Source: Volvox africanus
Taxonomy: Eukaryota; Chlorophyta; Chlorophyceae; Chlamydomonadales; Volvocaceae
Direction of reading: 5' to 3'
NCBI GenBank assembly: GCA_030268105.1
Contig: BSDZ01000030.1
Span: 486,916 to 550,915, forward strand
Length of the DNA: 64,000 nt
The notes under the pieces are model-generated. The model ran no database searches and had not been told where the DNA came from. It worked only from the letters and a program-made list of their open reading frames with translations. Shown here piece after piece: positions 30,166 through 40,889 of this stretch (the first letter of the stretch is position 1; each line of letters opens with the position of its first letter). Made by a program: the position numbers and the translations under genes.

Positions 30166-32770
30166 TCATTGGGTTTGTGTGGCACGTAAGCGAGCTTCCT
30201 CCAACAGGGGTTTCATTTCCGGCGAGAAGTTACGCATCGGCTCCCACGAATTATGCTTGCTAGAATAGCCAGTCCACTTGACCAGATATTCGTGCACCTT
30301 CCGCTTTCGTCATTGTCGACCAATGCGACGAACCCGATAATCCAGTATCCGCTCCACATCATACACTTTTTGCTTGCCTGCGATCCAGGTCTCGGGACCG
30401 GGGTCCATTACTGTAGGGGCATCGGTGTTGTTTGTAACGGGCTCCGTGCCAGGATAAGGACGGATGAGGGAGATATGAAATGTGGGATAAATATTTTTGT
30501 CAGAAGGTAGGGATAGCTCCACAGCTACATTCCCTACCATGCGAACAACGGGGTATGGACCAATCCAGCGAGGTAGCAATTTACGGGAACCGTCGGCGAG
30601 CGAATGCAAGTTCTTAGTGCTCAATAATACCATTTGTCCCACCGAAAATGTTACGTCTCGTTTGGATTTATTATAATAGTCCGTCGTCCGTTGTTGTGCC
30701 GCATCCAAACATGCCTTCGCGTCTGTCATATGGGATAGGAACGACTTGGCAAAGGTTTTAGCCGCAGGGATATTTATCTCCAATTCTCGCCACACGGGTA
30801 GCGCAGGATGGAATCCATAATTCAGAAAGAAAGGGCTTTGACCTGTTGAGCGGTTAACAGCGTTGTTAAGCGCGAATTCTGCCGAAGTCAGAAATGTATC
30901 CCAAACAGAGGGTGTGCGTCCTGCAAAATTCGTCAACATATCGCCCAGCGTGCGATTTATGCGTTCAGTTTGCCCATCGGATTGTGGATGATATGCTGTG
31001 TTCAAATGAACGCGCATACCAACGAGTTGACATAGCGCTTCCCAAAACTTAGACGTGAATTGACCGCCGCAATCGGATATCACATTTTTAGGAACGCCGT
31101 GTAATCGGACCATGTTATCGAAAAATAATCGTGCTGTTTGCTCAGCGGTGCAAGACAAGGTGCAGGGGGCTAAGTGAACCATCTTGGTCAAGCGATCGAC
31201 CATTACGATCACCGAGTCGTATCCCCCCTCAGTTTTGGGCAGCACGACTACAAAGTCCATAGAAACACTTTCCCAAGGGACATCTGGTATAGGTAAAGGT
31301 TGTAATAAACCCTGGCCCTTACCGGATAGTGCTTTATTGCGCTGGCATAAACTGCACTTTTGCACAAAGTTTTCCGCATCCTTCACCACGCGCGGCCACC
31401 AGAACGAGCGTCGTACCAGCTCTGCCAATCGCATGCTTCCAGGATGTCCTGCCAACGGGTCCTCTTGGAACCGCGCAAGAATATCGTAGCGCAAAGCGTC
31501 GTCATTCGGCACGACGATTTGTGTGGTCGAGCCATCCTTCCGTATCCACGAATCATTGCGCTTGTGCAAATGTTCCACATTGCTTGGTGAAGCAAACCAT
31601 GGATCAGCCTGATACGCAATCTTGAGTCGTTGCGCGAGATCCGCTGCTATCGGCACCTCCTGACTGCACGAACGAGTAACCAGAGCTGCCAAAATCGCAG
31701 CATGTAATGATGGATGTCGACTGAGGGCGTCAGCGATATTAATTCTGCCGGCGATATACTTCCATGTGCAGTCGAAACGAGATAGATATTCCATCCACCG
31801 GGCTTGTTGTCGGTTAAGCGTGGGGACACTCTGCAAGAATGTCAGCGGCTTATGATCGGTCTTCAGCGTAAAAGGGTGGCCCTCGAGGTAGCAACGCCAT
31901 TCCTTCAAAGCATGCAGAGCTGCCAACAGCTCCTGCTCTCCAGTTGTATATCGGGTCTCCGCACCCGGAACTTCTTACTCGTGAAGGCGATCGGTCGTCC
32001 TTCCTGCAACAATACAGCGCCGCTTCCATGCAAGGAAGCATCCAATACAACTTCAACACAGAATGGCAACGAGTAATCAGGGAAAGAGAGGGTAACGTCG
32101 TCGGCGACGATTCGTTTGAGCTCTTCGAATGCCCGCTGACACGCGGGTGTCCAGGCTTCAAGAGAAACGAACCCTCCTTTCCTCGTCAAATTCGTAAGCG
32201 GGGCCGCAATAATGGAGTAATTTTTGATAAACTTATGGAAGTAGTTCGTCAAACCCAAGAACTGGCGTAGTTCGGTGAGGTTCTGAGGCGCGGGCCATTC
32301 ACGAACCAGAGCTACCATCCGTGGGTTCATCCTTATTCCCGTGGCCGACACGATGTGGCCTAAATACTCCACTTGAGGCTGCGCCCAAAACACTTGGCAT
32401 GTTTTGCAAACAATTGCTCCCGCTTCATCACCTCAAGCACGAGCTTGAGATGCTTCAGGTGCTCTTCGCGCGTTTTGGAATATATTAAGATATCATCCAA
32501 ATAACAAACGACGAACCTGTCGATATACGGTCTGAACATGCGGTCCATCACTGCTTGAAATGTGGCGGGTGCATTAGTAAGTCCAAACGACAAGACCGTG
32601 TACTCGAAGTGACCAAAGGGAGTCCAGAAAGCGGTTTTCGGAATATCAGAGGCAGCAATGCGTATGTGATTATACCCTTGTTGAAGGTCAATCGAGGAAA
32701 AATAAGCTGAGCCTTTCAGCTTATCGAGCAGGTCATCGACGCGCGGCAAAGGGTAGCGATTTTAATCGTG
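30166..32770 (-). pseudogene. pol: gypsy2 RT-RNase H-integrase-chromodomain, minus strand
   Basis: From 32749 downward: RT ([32 protein letters not shown]), a one-base loss near 32388 in KCFWAQPQ, then the RT connection and RNase H (32393-31905), another frame change near 31950, then RNase H end and integrase 31926-30310 with the complete triad (SMDF, SDCGGQF with Arg changed to Cys, GQTER). A TGA at 30310-30312 in place of CGA separates the chromodomain, which is readable to the normal stop at 30166-30168. It is inactive, but the 538-residue RNase H-integrase frame is intact. Confidence 0.92.
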
Positions 32771-32775
32771 GTTGC

Positions 32776-33608
32776 TGTTGTGCTACGGTTCGTTTCCCAC
32801 CAATGCGTAGGTCGATGCGATCCTACAAGGCGAAGTGTTATCTTGATGAACGCATGAATGACTATTGCATATGAATGAACCTGCATGATATAGATGTATT
32901 CGCATACATTTATATATGCATTTAACATGACACCATTATCCATCGCGACATCGCATCATGGCAAATCCGCCTAGCATGCATGAAATCCCGAATCATTGAA
33001 GTGCGCATTATGCTTGTGCTACGAAACGAGAAGTAATATTATTTGATATAATATTACTTCATTACAGCACACGTTGAGAGCGCCACACTCGTCGCGATGC
33101 ATGCCTTGCAACCGGATATCGTTATTCGGACCCTTGCATCATGCGAATGCCGGAAAGGCTTATACGTTGTTATGCGTGGACATCGCATATACGCAGTAGG
33201 GTTGTCACACTTAGGATCGGCCTCCTAGTGTGAATTGTACGACATTGCGATGCTGCGAGTATAACAGATGCGAGGACGGCTAAGCAAGTTAAGACATTTG
33301 ATACCGGAGAACACTCGTGTGTTCTACATTATCATTGCTATACGCTACTCTACTTAGCCCGAGCTAAGCCTAAACTTCGCTATCACCGCCGCGTGATGAT
33401 TGCTTGCTTCCGGCGCTGACGGTGATTTCGTCCATTGCATCATTCCGATCTGTAAGACCGTAAGTTATATCTCTCTTCGTCTTGAAGTCTTCCGCTGTCT
33501 CTGTTTGCTCGCGCTTGTCTTGCTGTACTTGCAAGTGCTCGCGCATCGGTGTCGAAAGCCTTCAGACGTGCAGATACTTATGAGCAAACACGAAGGAGAG
33601 GTACAACA
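32776..33608 (+). repeat. LTR1, 5' LTR of E1
   Basis: 833 bp, TGTTGTGCTACGG to GAGGTACAACA. It carries the AT palindrome around 33031-33060, the CCGGATA hairpin around 33110-33127 and the GAACAC/GTGTTC palindrome around 33308. The promoter and polyadenylation signal should lie here, but I could not place them exactly. Confidence 0.94.
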
Positions 33609-33611
33609 AAT

Positions 33612-33630
33612 TGGTATCGAGACAGGTTCG
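33612..33630 (+). promoter_or_regulatory. Primer-binding site of E1
   Basis: TGGTATCGAGACAGGTTCG, 3 bases after the LTR. It is like the initiator tRNA-Met site TGGTATCAGAG, with complementarity reaching into the T arm. Confidence 0.82.
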
Positions 33631-33675
33631 TTGCCTAACTGTCTCTCTTTGTCGAATCGGAAGTAGGTTCTTTCT

Positions 33676-34109
33676 ATGGCGAGTTCCAGCGACGAACCAC
33701 GAGGACCGCTAGATACTTTTGCCGAAGACCTAGGCCGCGCCGTTTTGGACGCCGCCGCTTCCGGTTTGTAATTGTTTAATTGCTTTTGCTTAGATTGCTG
33801 CACTAGTTGTGTAAGTGTATGCTCTGAGTCGCAGGTAATCTCAGTGCACCGGCATTGCTTGCCGTGGCGACTGAGACCGGCTTTCGTCCAGACCATTTGG
33901 CGACTCTCATCGCCCAAACTACGGAGATCAGGACTCAGCTGGGCAAGTACTTGCTGAGTTTACTGAATCTTCTCAAGAGTACTGTTGGTAGGCTCACCGA
34001 ATCGCTTTGTACTCTTGCCTTTGCGATAGAAGTCGGCTTCTATTACGCAAACCTAGGGTATCGCTTCGTGCTCCATGTCCGCGGAACACGACGATACGCC
34101 GCACACTAG
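33676..34109 (+). CDS. ORF0: predicted two-exon protein upstream of gag
   Basis: Exon 1 is 33676-33763 (ATG; begins MASSSDEP, contains GPLDTFAEDLGRAVL), a 71-nt intron 33764-33834 has GT...CAG ends, and exon 2 is 33835-34109. The spliced frame is 121 codons with its stop. Exon 2 encodes a conserved TLIAQTTEIRTQ block, then KYLLSLLNLLKSTVGRLT and a hydrophobic end. Unspliced, exon 1 stops within the intron. The end overlaps the gag start (34075) by 35 bases in another frame. The same layout recurs at 41772 and 6012(-), and diverged forms occur in gypsy2b. Function unknown; it might be a Gag-like or accessory protein. Splicing is inferred. Confidence 0.55.
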
Positions 34110-35310
34110 CCTAGCTAGCCAACCCGATTTTGTTGTGGCTGCTAGAGCACCGGATAGAGGTCTTGAGACTGTTGGCGCACGAGCCACTCAAGAGCCCCTT
34201 TTCCTTCAGACCCCTGCTCACTTAATTGTGCCGCATTCAGCAGTGAACACGAATATGGACAACACTGCTGGACCAAGGGTTCTGCCATTACCTCAAGCTC
34301 GAGGGCATGATGACATCCCTGAGGTGATGAGATTGTCAATTCCCGTCCCTAGGCTCAATATTTCGCTGACCGACAAGACACCAGGGCATAGCATAGCCGA
34401 TGCAACTCGTGCGTACGTGCGTGACGCTAAAAAGTACCTCCAGGCTGTTCATGGTGGCGATAATGACGGTATCAGGTGTCTCTTCGTTGGTAACACCCTC
34501 GAGGGCTCAGCGAAGGACTGGTATCGCAATTGGACCAACGCCCGGGGCAACTATACTTTTGACGAGTTGGTCGCCGCTTTGCTCGCACGATTCGCTACTG
34601 AGGTTCAAGCACGCGATGTGGAAGCTCGTAACGTTTTGGCAGCCGGTAGCTACCACATGCGTCGGGATGAAAATGTACCTGCGTACCAGTCACGCTTCGA
34701 AGCACTTGTGAATCCCATTGCTGACCTCACTGAATCCGAGCGTGTCTTTTGGTTTAGGCGAGGCCTGACGAAACTTTTGGCTAAATGGTGCGCTACTGAC
34801 TTGGTTGGAGCGCAGATCAAGTCGTACGATGCTTTGGTCGCTTTTGCTAAGGGCACGGAGATACGACTCCTTGCCGGTGAGGAAGAAGTCAAGTCTGTCC
34901 CTCGTGCAAATGCCGTGCAAGTGCAGGATCCGCTTGGGGAAGCCGTAGCTCTTGACCAGGACTTCGGAGCGACCCGCCCCACGCCTACTGCCGCGACGCG
35001 ACGCAGCAACCGGCAACGCAAGGCGCGCGGGGGCGCTAGCTCGGGTGTCCGTGGGTCAGGAGGAGCAGGTCCGAGCTCGGACCCGGCTAAAAACAGGAAG
35101 CGTGGTGATGCGCCGTCGACGGCAGCCGCACAGCGTTCCGACCCCAATGCGAAGCGGACTCACACGGACGACACGTATATGCCAAAATGGAATTGCAATC
35201 GTTCCGAATTCGAGCGTCGGAAATTGGCCAACGTTTGTCTACGGTGTGCGGAGAGCCATTCCACGAAGGATTGCCCTCTAATGCCGCCGTTTGTACCTCA
35301 GCCGAAATAG
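34075..35310 (+). CDS. gag: gypsy1 Gag, intact
   Basis: This is a 411-residue protein from an ATG (MSAEHDD). It would form virus-like particles in the cytoplasm and package element RNA. Residues about 105-240 form the capsid-like region (LFVGNTLEGSAKDWYRNW, FDELVAALLARF, YQSRFEALV). A Gly/Ala/Arg-rich segment follows, then the knuckle CLRCAESHSTKDC near the C terminus, with spacing CX2CX3HX4C. The stop is UAG (35308-35310), followed at once by GGGC and an inverted repeat; pol continues in the same frame. There are no disabling changes against sister copies. Confidence 0.94.
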   Translation: MSAEHDDTPHTSLASQPDFVVAARAPDRGLETVGARATQEPLFLQTPAHLIVPHSAVNTNMDNTAGPRVLPLPQARGHDDIPEVMRLSIPVPRLNISLTDKTPGHSIADATRAYVRDAKKYLQAVHGGDNDGIRCLFVGNTLEGSAKDWYRNWTNARGNYTFDELVAALLARFATEVQARDVEARNVLAAGSYHMRRDENVPAYQSRFEALVNPIADLTESERVFWFRRGLTKLLAKWCATDLVGAQIKSYDALVAFAKGTEIRLLAGEEEVKSVPRANAVQVQDPLGEAVALDQDFGATRPTPTAATRRSNRQRKARGGASSGVRGSGGAGPSSDPAKNRKRGDAPSTAAAQRSDPNAKRTHTDDTYMPKWNCNRSEFERRKLANVCLRCAESHSTKDCPLMPPFVPQPK

Positions 35311-38300
35311 GGGCTTGCCCGGGTTCCTGCGGAGGGGGCACCACCTGGGATTTCTGAACTCACACGTGGTCGGTGGTCATCCTTACGGCCAGCCATTAAG
35401 GCATTGTTGCCTTGTGTACTTGGACACATCGAGCGAGTCATTGCGCGACGCATCACGCTTGACGGACACACGGGACTTCTCTGCTTCGACCCGTTGTGTA
35501 ATTTGTTTACACCTCGCCGTCCCCTGTCGTCTATCGATCTGTCTAACCACGTGGTTTTGTTCATCCCCTCGTCTCTGCGTGAGATGTCGGAACAGTTGGC
35601 CATATACAGGAGGTGTAGGCGTCAATATCCAGGCACCGCCGCATGTGTTTTACTCCCTGCTTTCTGTCGGCGCAAGGCAGAGGCATCGTTAAGGGGTATG
35701 CGGCATGTCCACCGGTTCGAGCCGGGCACCGTTTTGTTTAATGGTGTGGATCGGGAGGGTACGCTGGCTCCGTGGCCAAGCACATCCTACTCGGTTGACG
35801 TTTGGTACGAAGCTCCTGACGGGGGTGCCGTAGGTTACGGACCCGCCCTAAGTGCACTGACGTTGTCTGCTGGGCAGTCGCTCGTAGATAACCGTGTCCC
35901 TGTGGTTCAGATCGGTTTGAATGGCCGTACTCTGAAGGCACTTGTTGACACCGGTGCCAGCGACGACTTCATCTCTGTCGCAGAGGTGAATGCGCTGGGG
36001 TTGTCCCCAGAGTCGTCTGATTGTCCACAGGTTACCCTTGCTGACGGGGGTAAGCATCCCATCGTGGGCAGGATTACCCTTAGCCTATCGATAGGCCCTT
36101 TGCGTGTTGTGACCCGGCCGTACGTGCTGCAGGGCTTAGCAGAGACTGCACCGTACATAATGGGGTCGTCGACATTACGACAGTACCGCACGCGCATCGA
36201 CATGGAGACCGCAACCCTGCATATGTGCAAGGGTACTCTGTCGATTAAGGTACCTTTCCTGTCGTTCGAACATGTCACACCAAAGGAGGGCGAAACTGAG
36301 GCGGTGCCTATGGTTAATTTCGCTGTGACCGCAATGGCCGCGCGAATCGAACCAGAGCTAGTCGGGCGTAAGGAGGCCGTCCGTTTGTTACGGAAGGGTG
36401 CCCACGGACTGCTTTTAAGGCCGCGGGTGAGCTGTTGTGTCACCACCGCGCAGATTTCTGCGGATCCTGAGGTTGAGGCCCTACTGTCGCAGTATGAGGA
36501 CGTCTTTAAAGATATCCCTGGCCTACCACCTATGCGTCCTGTTGATCACACAATCCCTCTCGTGCCTGGAGCGCAGCCTACGGCCCGGCCAATGTACAGG
36601 TTGAGTCCATTGGAGCTGGACGAGGTGAAGCGCCAGGTGACGGATTTGCTCGCGAAGGGTATGATACGCCCCAGCACATCCCCGTATTCTGCACCGATTT
36701 TGTTTGTCGGTAAGAAGGATGGGATCTTGCGCATGTGCATTGATTACCGGGGGTTAAATGCGAATACGGTGAAAAATCGCTACCCTTTGCCACGCGTTGA
36801 CGACCTGTTGGATAAGCTGAAGGGCTCGGCTTATTTTTCCTCAATTGACTTACAACAGGGCTACAATCAGATTCGCATCGCTGCCTCTGATATCCCGAAA
36901 ACCGCTTTTCGGACGCCCTTCGGTCACTTTGAGTATACGGTCCTATCGTTTGGTTTGACTAATGCCCCTGCGACGTTTCAGGCGGTTATGGACCGAATGT
37001 TTAGGCCGTTTATCGACAGGTTCGTTGTTTGCTACCTGGATGACATCTTGGTATATTCTAAGACGCGCGAGGAGCACTTGGAGCATCTGCGGCTCGTGCT
37101 CGACGTTATGAGGCGGGAGCAATTGTTTGCTAAACGCGCCAAATGCTTTTGGGCGCAGCCTCAGGTGGAATATTTGGGCCACATTGTGTCGGCCACCGGT
37201 GTGAAGATGGACCCGCGGAAGGTCGCCGTGGTTCGCGATTGGCCCGCGCCTCAGAACCTCACGGAGCTGCGTAAGTTCCTTGGCTTGACCAATTATTTCC
37301 GAAAGTTCATTGAAAAATATTCCATCATTGTGGCCCCACTTACTAACTTAACTCGCAAAGGCGTTTTCGTTTCGCTCGAGTCGTGGACGCCGCAATGCCA
37401 GCGGGCATTCGAAGAGCTCAAACGAATCGTTGCCGAAGATGTCACCCTTGCATTCCCTGATTACTCGTTGCCATTTCGTGTTGAGGTAGTGTCTGATGCC
37501 TCAATATTTGGAAGCGGCGCTGTATTGTTACAGGAAGGGCGACCAATCGCCTTCACGAGTAAGAAGTTTTCTGGTGTGGAGATTCGCTACACCACCGGGG
37601 AACAGGAGCTTCTGGCCGTGCTGCATGCTTTAAAGGAATGGCGCTGTTACCTCGAGGGACGGCCGTTTACTTTAAAGACTGACCATAAGCCCCTAACGTT
37701 TTTGCAAAGCGTTCCGACGTTGAACCGCCGTCAGGCTAGGTGGATGGAATACCTAGCTAGGTTCGACTGCACCTGGGAGTATATTTCTGGTAAATTGAAT
37801 ATTGCCGATGCTCTCAGTCGACATCCGTCGCTACACACTGCAATTTTGGCAGCGCCCGTCGTGCGGCCACGTACCGATCGCGACGGACCTCGCGGAGCGG
37901 TTGAAGGTTGCCTACAACGCAGACGCCTGGTTCGCGGACCCGGCTAATGTAGAAAACCTTCGCAAGCAGAATGGCCTTTGGCTACGGACGGAGGGTGCAG
38001 CTACGCAAATCGTCGTTCTGAACGACGACGCGCTATGCTACGACATCCTTGCGCGGTTCCACGAGGACCCGTTAGCAGGACACCCTGGTAGCAAGCGATT
38101 GATCGACTTGGTGCAACGTTCCTTTTGGTGGCCTCGTTTGGCTAAGGATGCAGCGAACTTCGTCCAGACATGCAGTCTGTGCCAGCGCAATAAGGCTTTG
38201 TCCGGTAAGGGCCATGGGTTGTTGCAACCGTTGCCTGTCCCGGATGCGCCTTGGGAAAGTGTTTCCATGGACTTCGTAGTCGCGCTGCCCAAAACTGAGG

Positions 38301-39361
38301 GGGGATACGATGCGGTGTTCGTAATGGTCGATCGTCTGACTAAGATGGTTCACCTAGCACCATGCACATCATCCTGCACGGCTGAGCAAACCGCACGTTT
38401 GTTTTTCGACAATGTGGTTCGGTTACACGGGGTTCCCAAAAATGTGATTTCGGACCGCGGTGGGCAGTTCACGTCTAAGTTTTGGGAAGCGCTCTGCAAG
38501 CTAGTTGGCATGCGCGTCAACCTGAGCACGGCGTATCACCCGCAGACTGATGGTCAAACCAAACGCACAAATCGCACGTTGGGTGATATGTTGCGCAATT
38601 ATGCTGGTCGCACACCACTTGTTTGGGATACATATTTGACTGCGGCAGAATTCGCGCTTAACAACGCTGTGAACCGCTCAACAGACAAAAGTCCGTTCTT
38701 TCTTAACTACGGATTTCATCCCGCGCTACCCGTGTGGCGTGAGTTGGAAGTGAACGTGCCTGCTGCTAAACTTTTTGCCAAGTCTTTTATGTCCCGAATC
38801 ACAGACGCGAAGTCGTGTTTGGACGCGGCGCAGCAACGAACGACGGAATACTATAACAAATCTAAGCAGGATGTGACGTTTTTGGAAGGGCAACTCGTGT
38901 TGCTAAGCACCAAGAACTTGCGTTCCTTGGCCGACGGATCCCGAAAACTCTTACCCCGCTGGATTGGTCCGTATCCTGTCATGCGCATGGTTGGGAATGT
39001 GGCTGTGGAGCTTGCATTGCCCGCTGATATGACCATTCACCCCACGTTTCACGTATCGCTTGTTTGTCCGTATCGTGGTACGGAACCCGCCCCTGAGCCT
39101 TCTAACGCCCCCACAGCGATCGAACCAGTTCCCGAGACCTGGATCGCTGGTAAACAGAAGTTTTACGATGTGGAGCGGGTGTTAGATTATCGCGCGCGTC
39201 GTGTGGGCCGACACCGACGTAAGCGGACAGTACACGAGTACTTGGTTAAGTGGACAGGGTATACCGACAAGCACAACTCATGGGAACCGGCATGCAACTT
39301 CTCACAGGACATGAAGCCCCTGCTCGAAGAAGCCCGCAAACGTGCCACGCAAGCCCAATGA
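35311..39361 (+). pseudogene. pol: gypsy1 pol of E1, broken by an 11-bp deletion
   Basis: The frame after the UAG encodes the pre-protease domain (about 35404-35790), protease ([12 protein letters not shown]), RT with YLDDILVY, RNase H (SDASIFG, TDHKPL), integrase and chromodomain. An 11-bp deletion after 37873, between two GTA words, shifts the frame between RNase H and integrase. The integrase triad Glu is changed to Lys (AAA at 38561-38563; GQTKR instead of GQTER). Either defect would stop integration by its own enzyme. The chromodomain EYLVKWTGY at about 39238 and the stop at 39359-39361 are normal. Confidence 0.95.
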
Positions 39362-39403
39362 CCCCTGCAGTCGATGCTGTATGATGCAGCGAGGACGCTG
39401 CAT

Positions 39404-39416
39404 ACGGGAGGGGGGA
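39404..39416 (+). promoter_or_regulatory. Polypurine tract of E1
   Basis: A purine run (GGGAGGGGGGA) a few bases before the 3' LTR primes plus-strand synthesis. The same run precedes the 3' LTRs at 21683 and 49819. Confidence 0.85.
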
Positions 39417-39420
39417 TAAT

Positions 39421-40889
39421 TGTTGTGCTACGGTTAGTTTTCCGCCGATGCGTAGGTCGATGTGATCCTACAAGGCGAAGTGTTATTGTGATGAACACAT
39501 TGCATATGAATGAATCTGCATGATATAAATGTATTCGTGTACATTTATATATGCATTTGGCATGTTGTCATTATCCATCGCGACATCGCATCATGGCAAA
39601 TCCGCCTAGCATGCATGAAAGCCCGAAGCATTGAAGTGTGCATTATGCTCGTGCTACAAAACGATAAGTAATATTATCTGATATAATATTACTTCATTAC
39701 AGCACACGTTGAGAGCGCCGCACTCGTCGCGACACATGTCCTGCAACCGGATATCGTTATCCGGACCCTTGCATCATGCAAATGCCGGAAAGGCTTATAC
39801 GTTGTTATGCGTAGACATCGCCTATACGCAGTAGGATTGTCACATCTAGGATCGGCCTCCTAATGTGAATCGTACGGCATTGCGATACTGCGAGTATAAC
39901 AGATGCAAGGACGGCTAAGCAAGAACAAGACATTCGATACTGGAGAACACTCGTGTGTTCTATATTACTATTGCTATACGCTACTCTACTTAGCCCGAGC
40001 TAAGCCTGAACTTCGCTAATCACCGCCGCGTGATGATTGTGTTGTGCTACGGTTCATTTCCCGCCGACGCGTAGGTCGACGCGATCCTACGAGGCGAAGT
40101 GCTTTTGTGATGAACGCATTACATTTGAATGAATCTGCATGATATAAATGTATTCGCATACATTTATATATGCATCTGGCATGTTGTCATTATCCATCGC
40201 GACATCGCATCATGGCAAATCCGCCTAGCATGCATGAATGACCGAATCATTGAAGTGCGCATTATGCTCGTGCTACGAAACGATAAGTAATATTATCTGA
40301 TATAATATTACTTCATTACAGCACACGTTGAGAGCGCCGCACTCGTCGCGATACATGCCCAGCAACCGGATATCGTTATCCGGACCCTTGCATCATGCGA
40401 ATGCCGGAAAGGCTTATACGTTGTTATGCGTAGACATCGCCTAGACGCAGTAGGGTTGTCACATCTAGGATCGGCCTCCTAATGTGAATCGTACGGCATT
40501 GCGATGCTGCGAGTATAACAGATGCGAGGACGGCTAAGCTAGACAAGACATTCGATACCGGAGAACACTCGTGTGTTCTATATTACTATTTCTTTGTACT
40601 ATTCTACTTAGCCCGAGCTAAGCCTGAACTTCGCTAATCACCGCCGCGTGATGATTGCTTGCTTCCGGCGCTGACGGCGATTTCGTCCATTGCATCATTC
40701 CGCTCTGTAAGACCGTAAGTTATATCTCTCTTCGTCTTGAAGTCTTCCGCTGTCTCTGTTTGCTCTCGCTTGCCTGGCTGTACTTGCAAGTGCTCGCGCA
40801 TCGGTGTCGATAGTCTCCAGACGTGCAGATACTCATGAGCAAACGCGAACGAGAGGTACAACAGATTGCTTGCTTCCGGCGCTGACGGC
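39421..40889 (+). repeat. LTR1, 3' LTR of E1, interrupted and truncated
   Basis: It runs 39421-40039, is split by a solo LTR, and resumes 40864-40889 (GATTGCTTGCTTCCGGCG). It then ends at GACGGC, where copy C begins. It belongs to the GTTAGTTT subtype, like 49819. Confidence 0.9.
40040..40863 (+). repeat. Solo LTR1 with GATTG target duplication
   Basis: 824 bp, TGTTGTGC...GTACAACA, flanked by GATTG at 40035-40039 and 40864-40868. Deleting it with one GATTG restores the 3' LTR of E1 exactly. A solo LTR is left after recombination between the LTRs of a full element. Confidence 0.95.

Larger units (their letters stand above)
29403..32775 (-). mobile_element. gypsy2 element, 3' half, minus strand
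   Basis: 3' LTR 29403-30106, reversed polypurine tract at 30110-30123, chromodomain, integrase, RNase H and part of RT up to about 32775, where an LTR1 begins. It inserted 7 bases into an LTR3 copy (TGTTGTA at 29396-29402). The 5' part is missing. Confidence 0.9.
32776..40889 (+). mobile_element. gypsy1 copy E1 with both LTRs, 3' LTR hit by two insertions
   Basis: 5' LTR 32776-33608, primer site, ORF0, gag, pol, polypurine tract and 3' LTR 39421-40039 plus 40864-40889. It inserted into the RT gene of the minus gypsy2. The left flank is GTTGC; the right flank is lost because copy C cut the 3' LTR. It is structurally the most complete element in the window. Confidence 0.93.
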
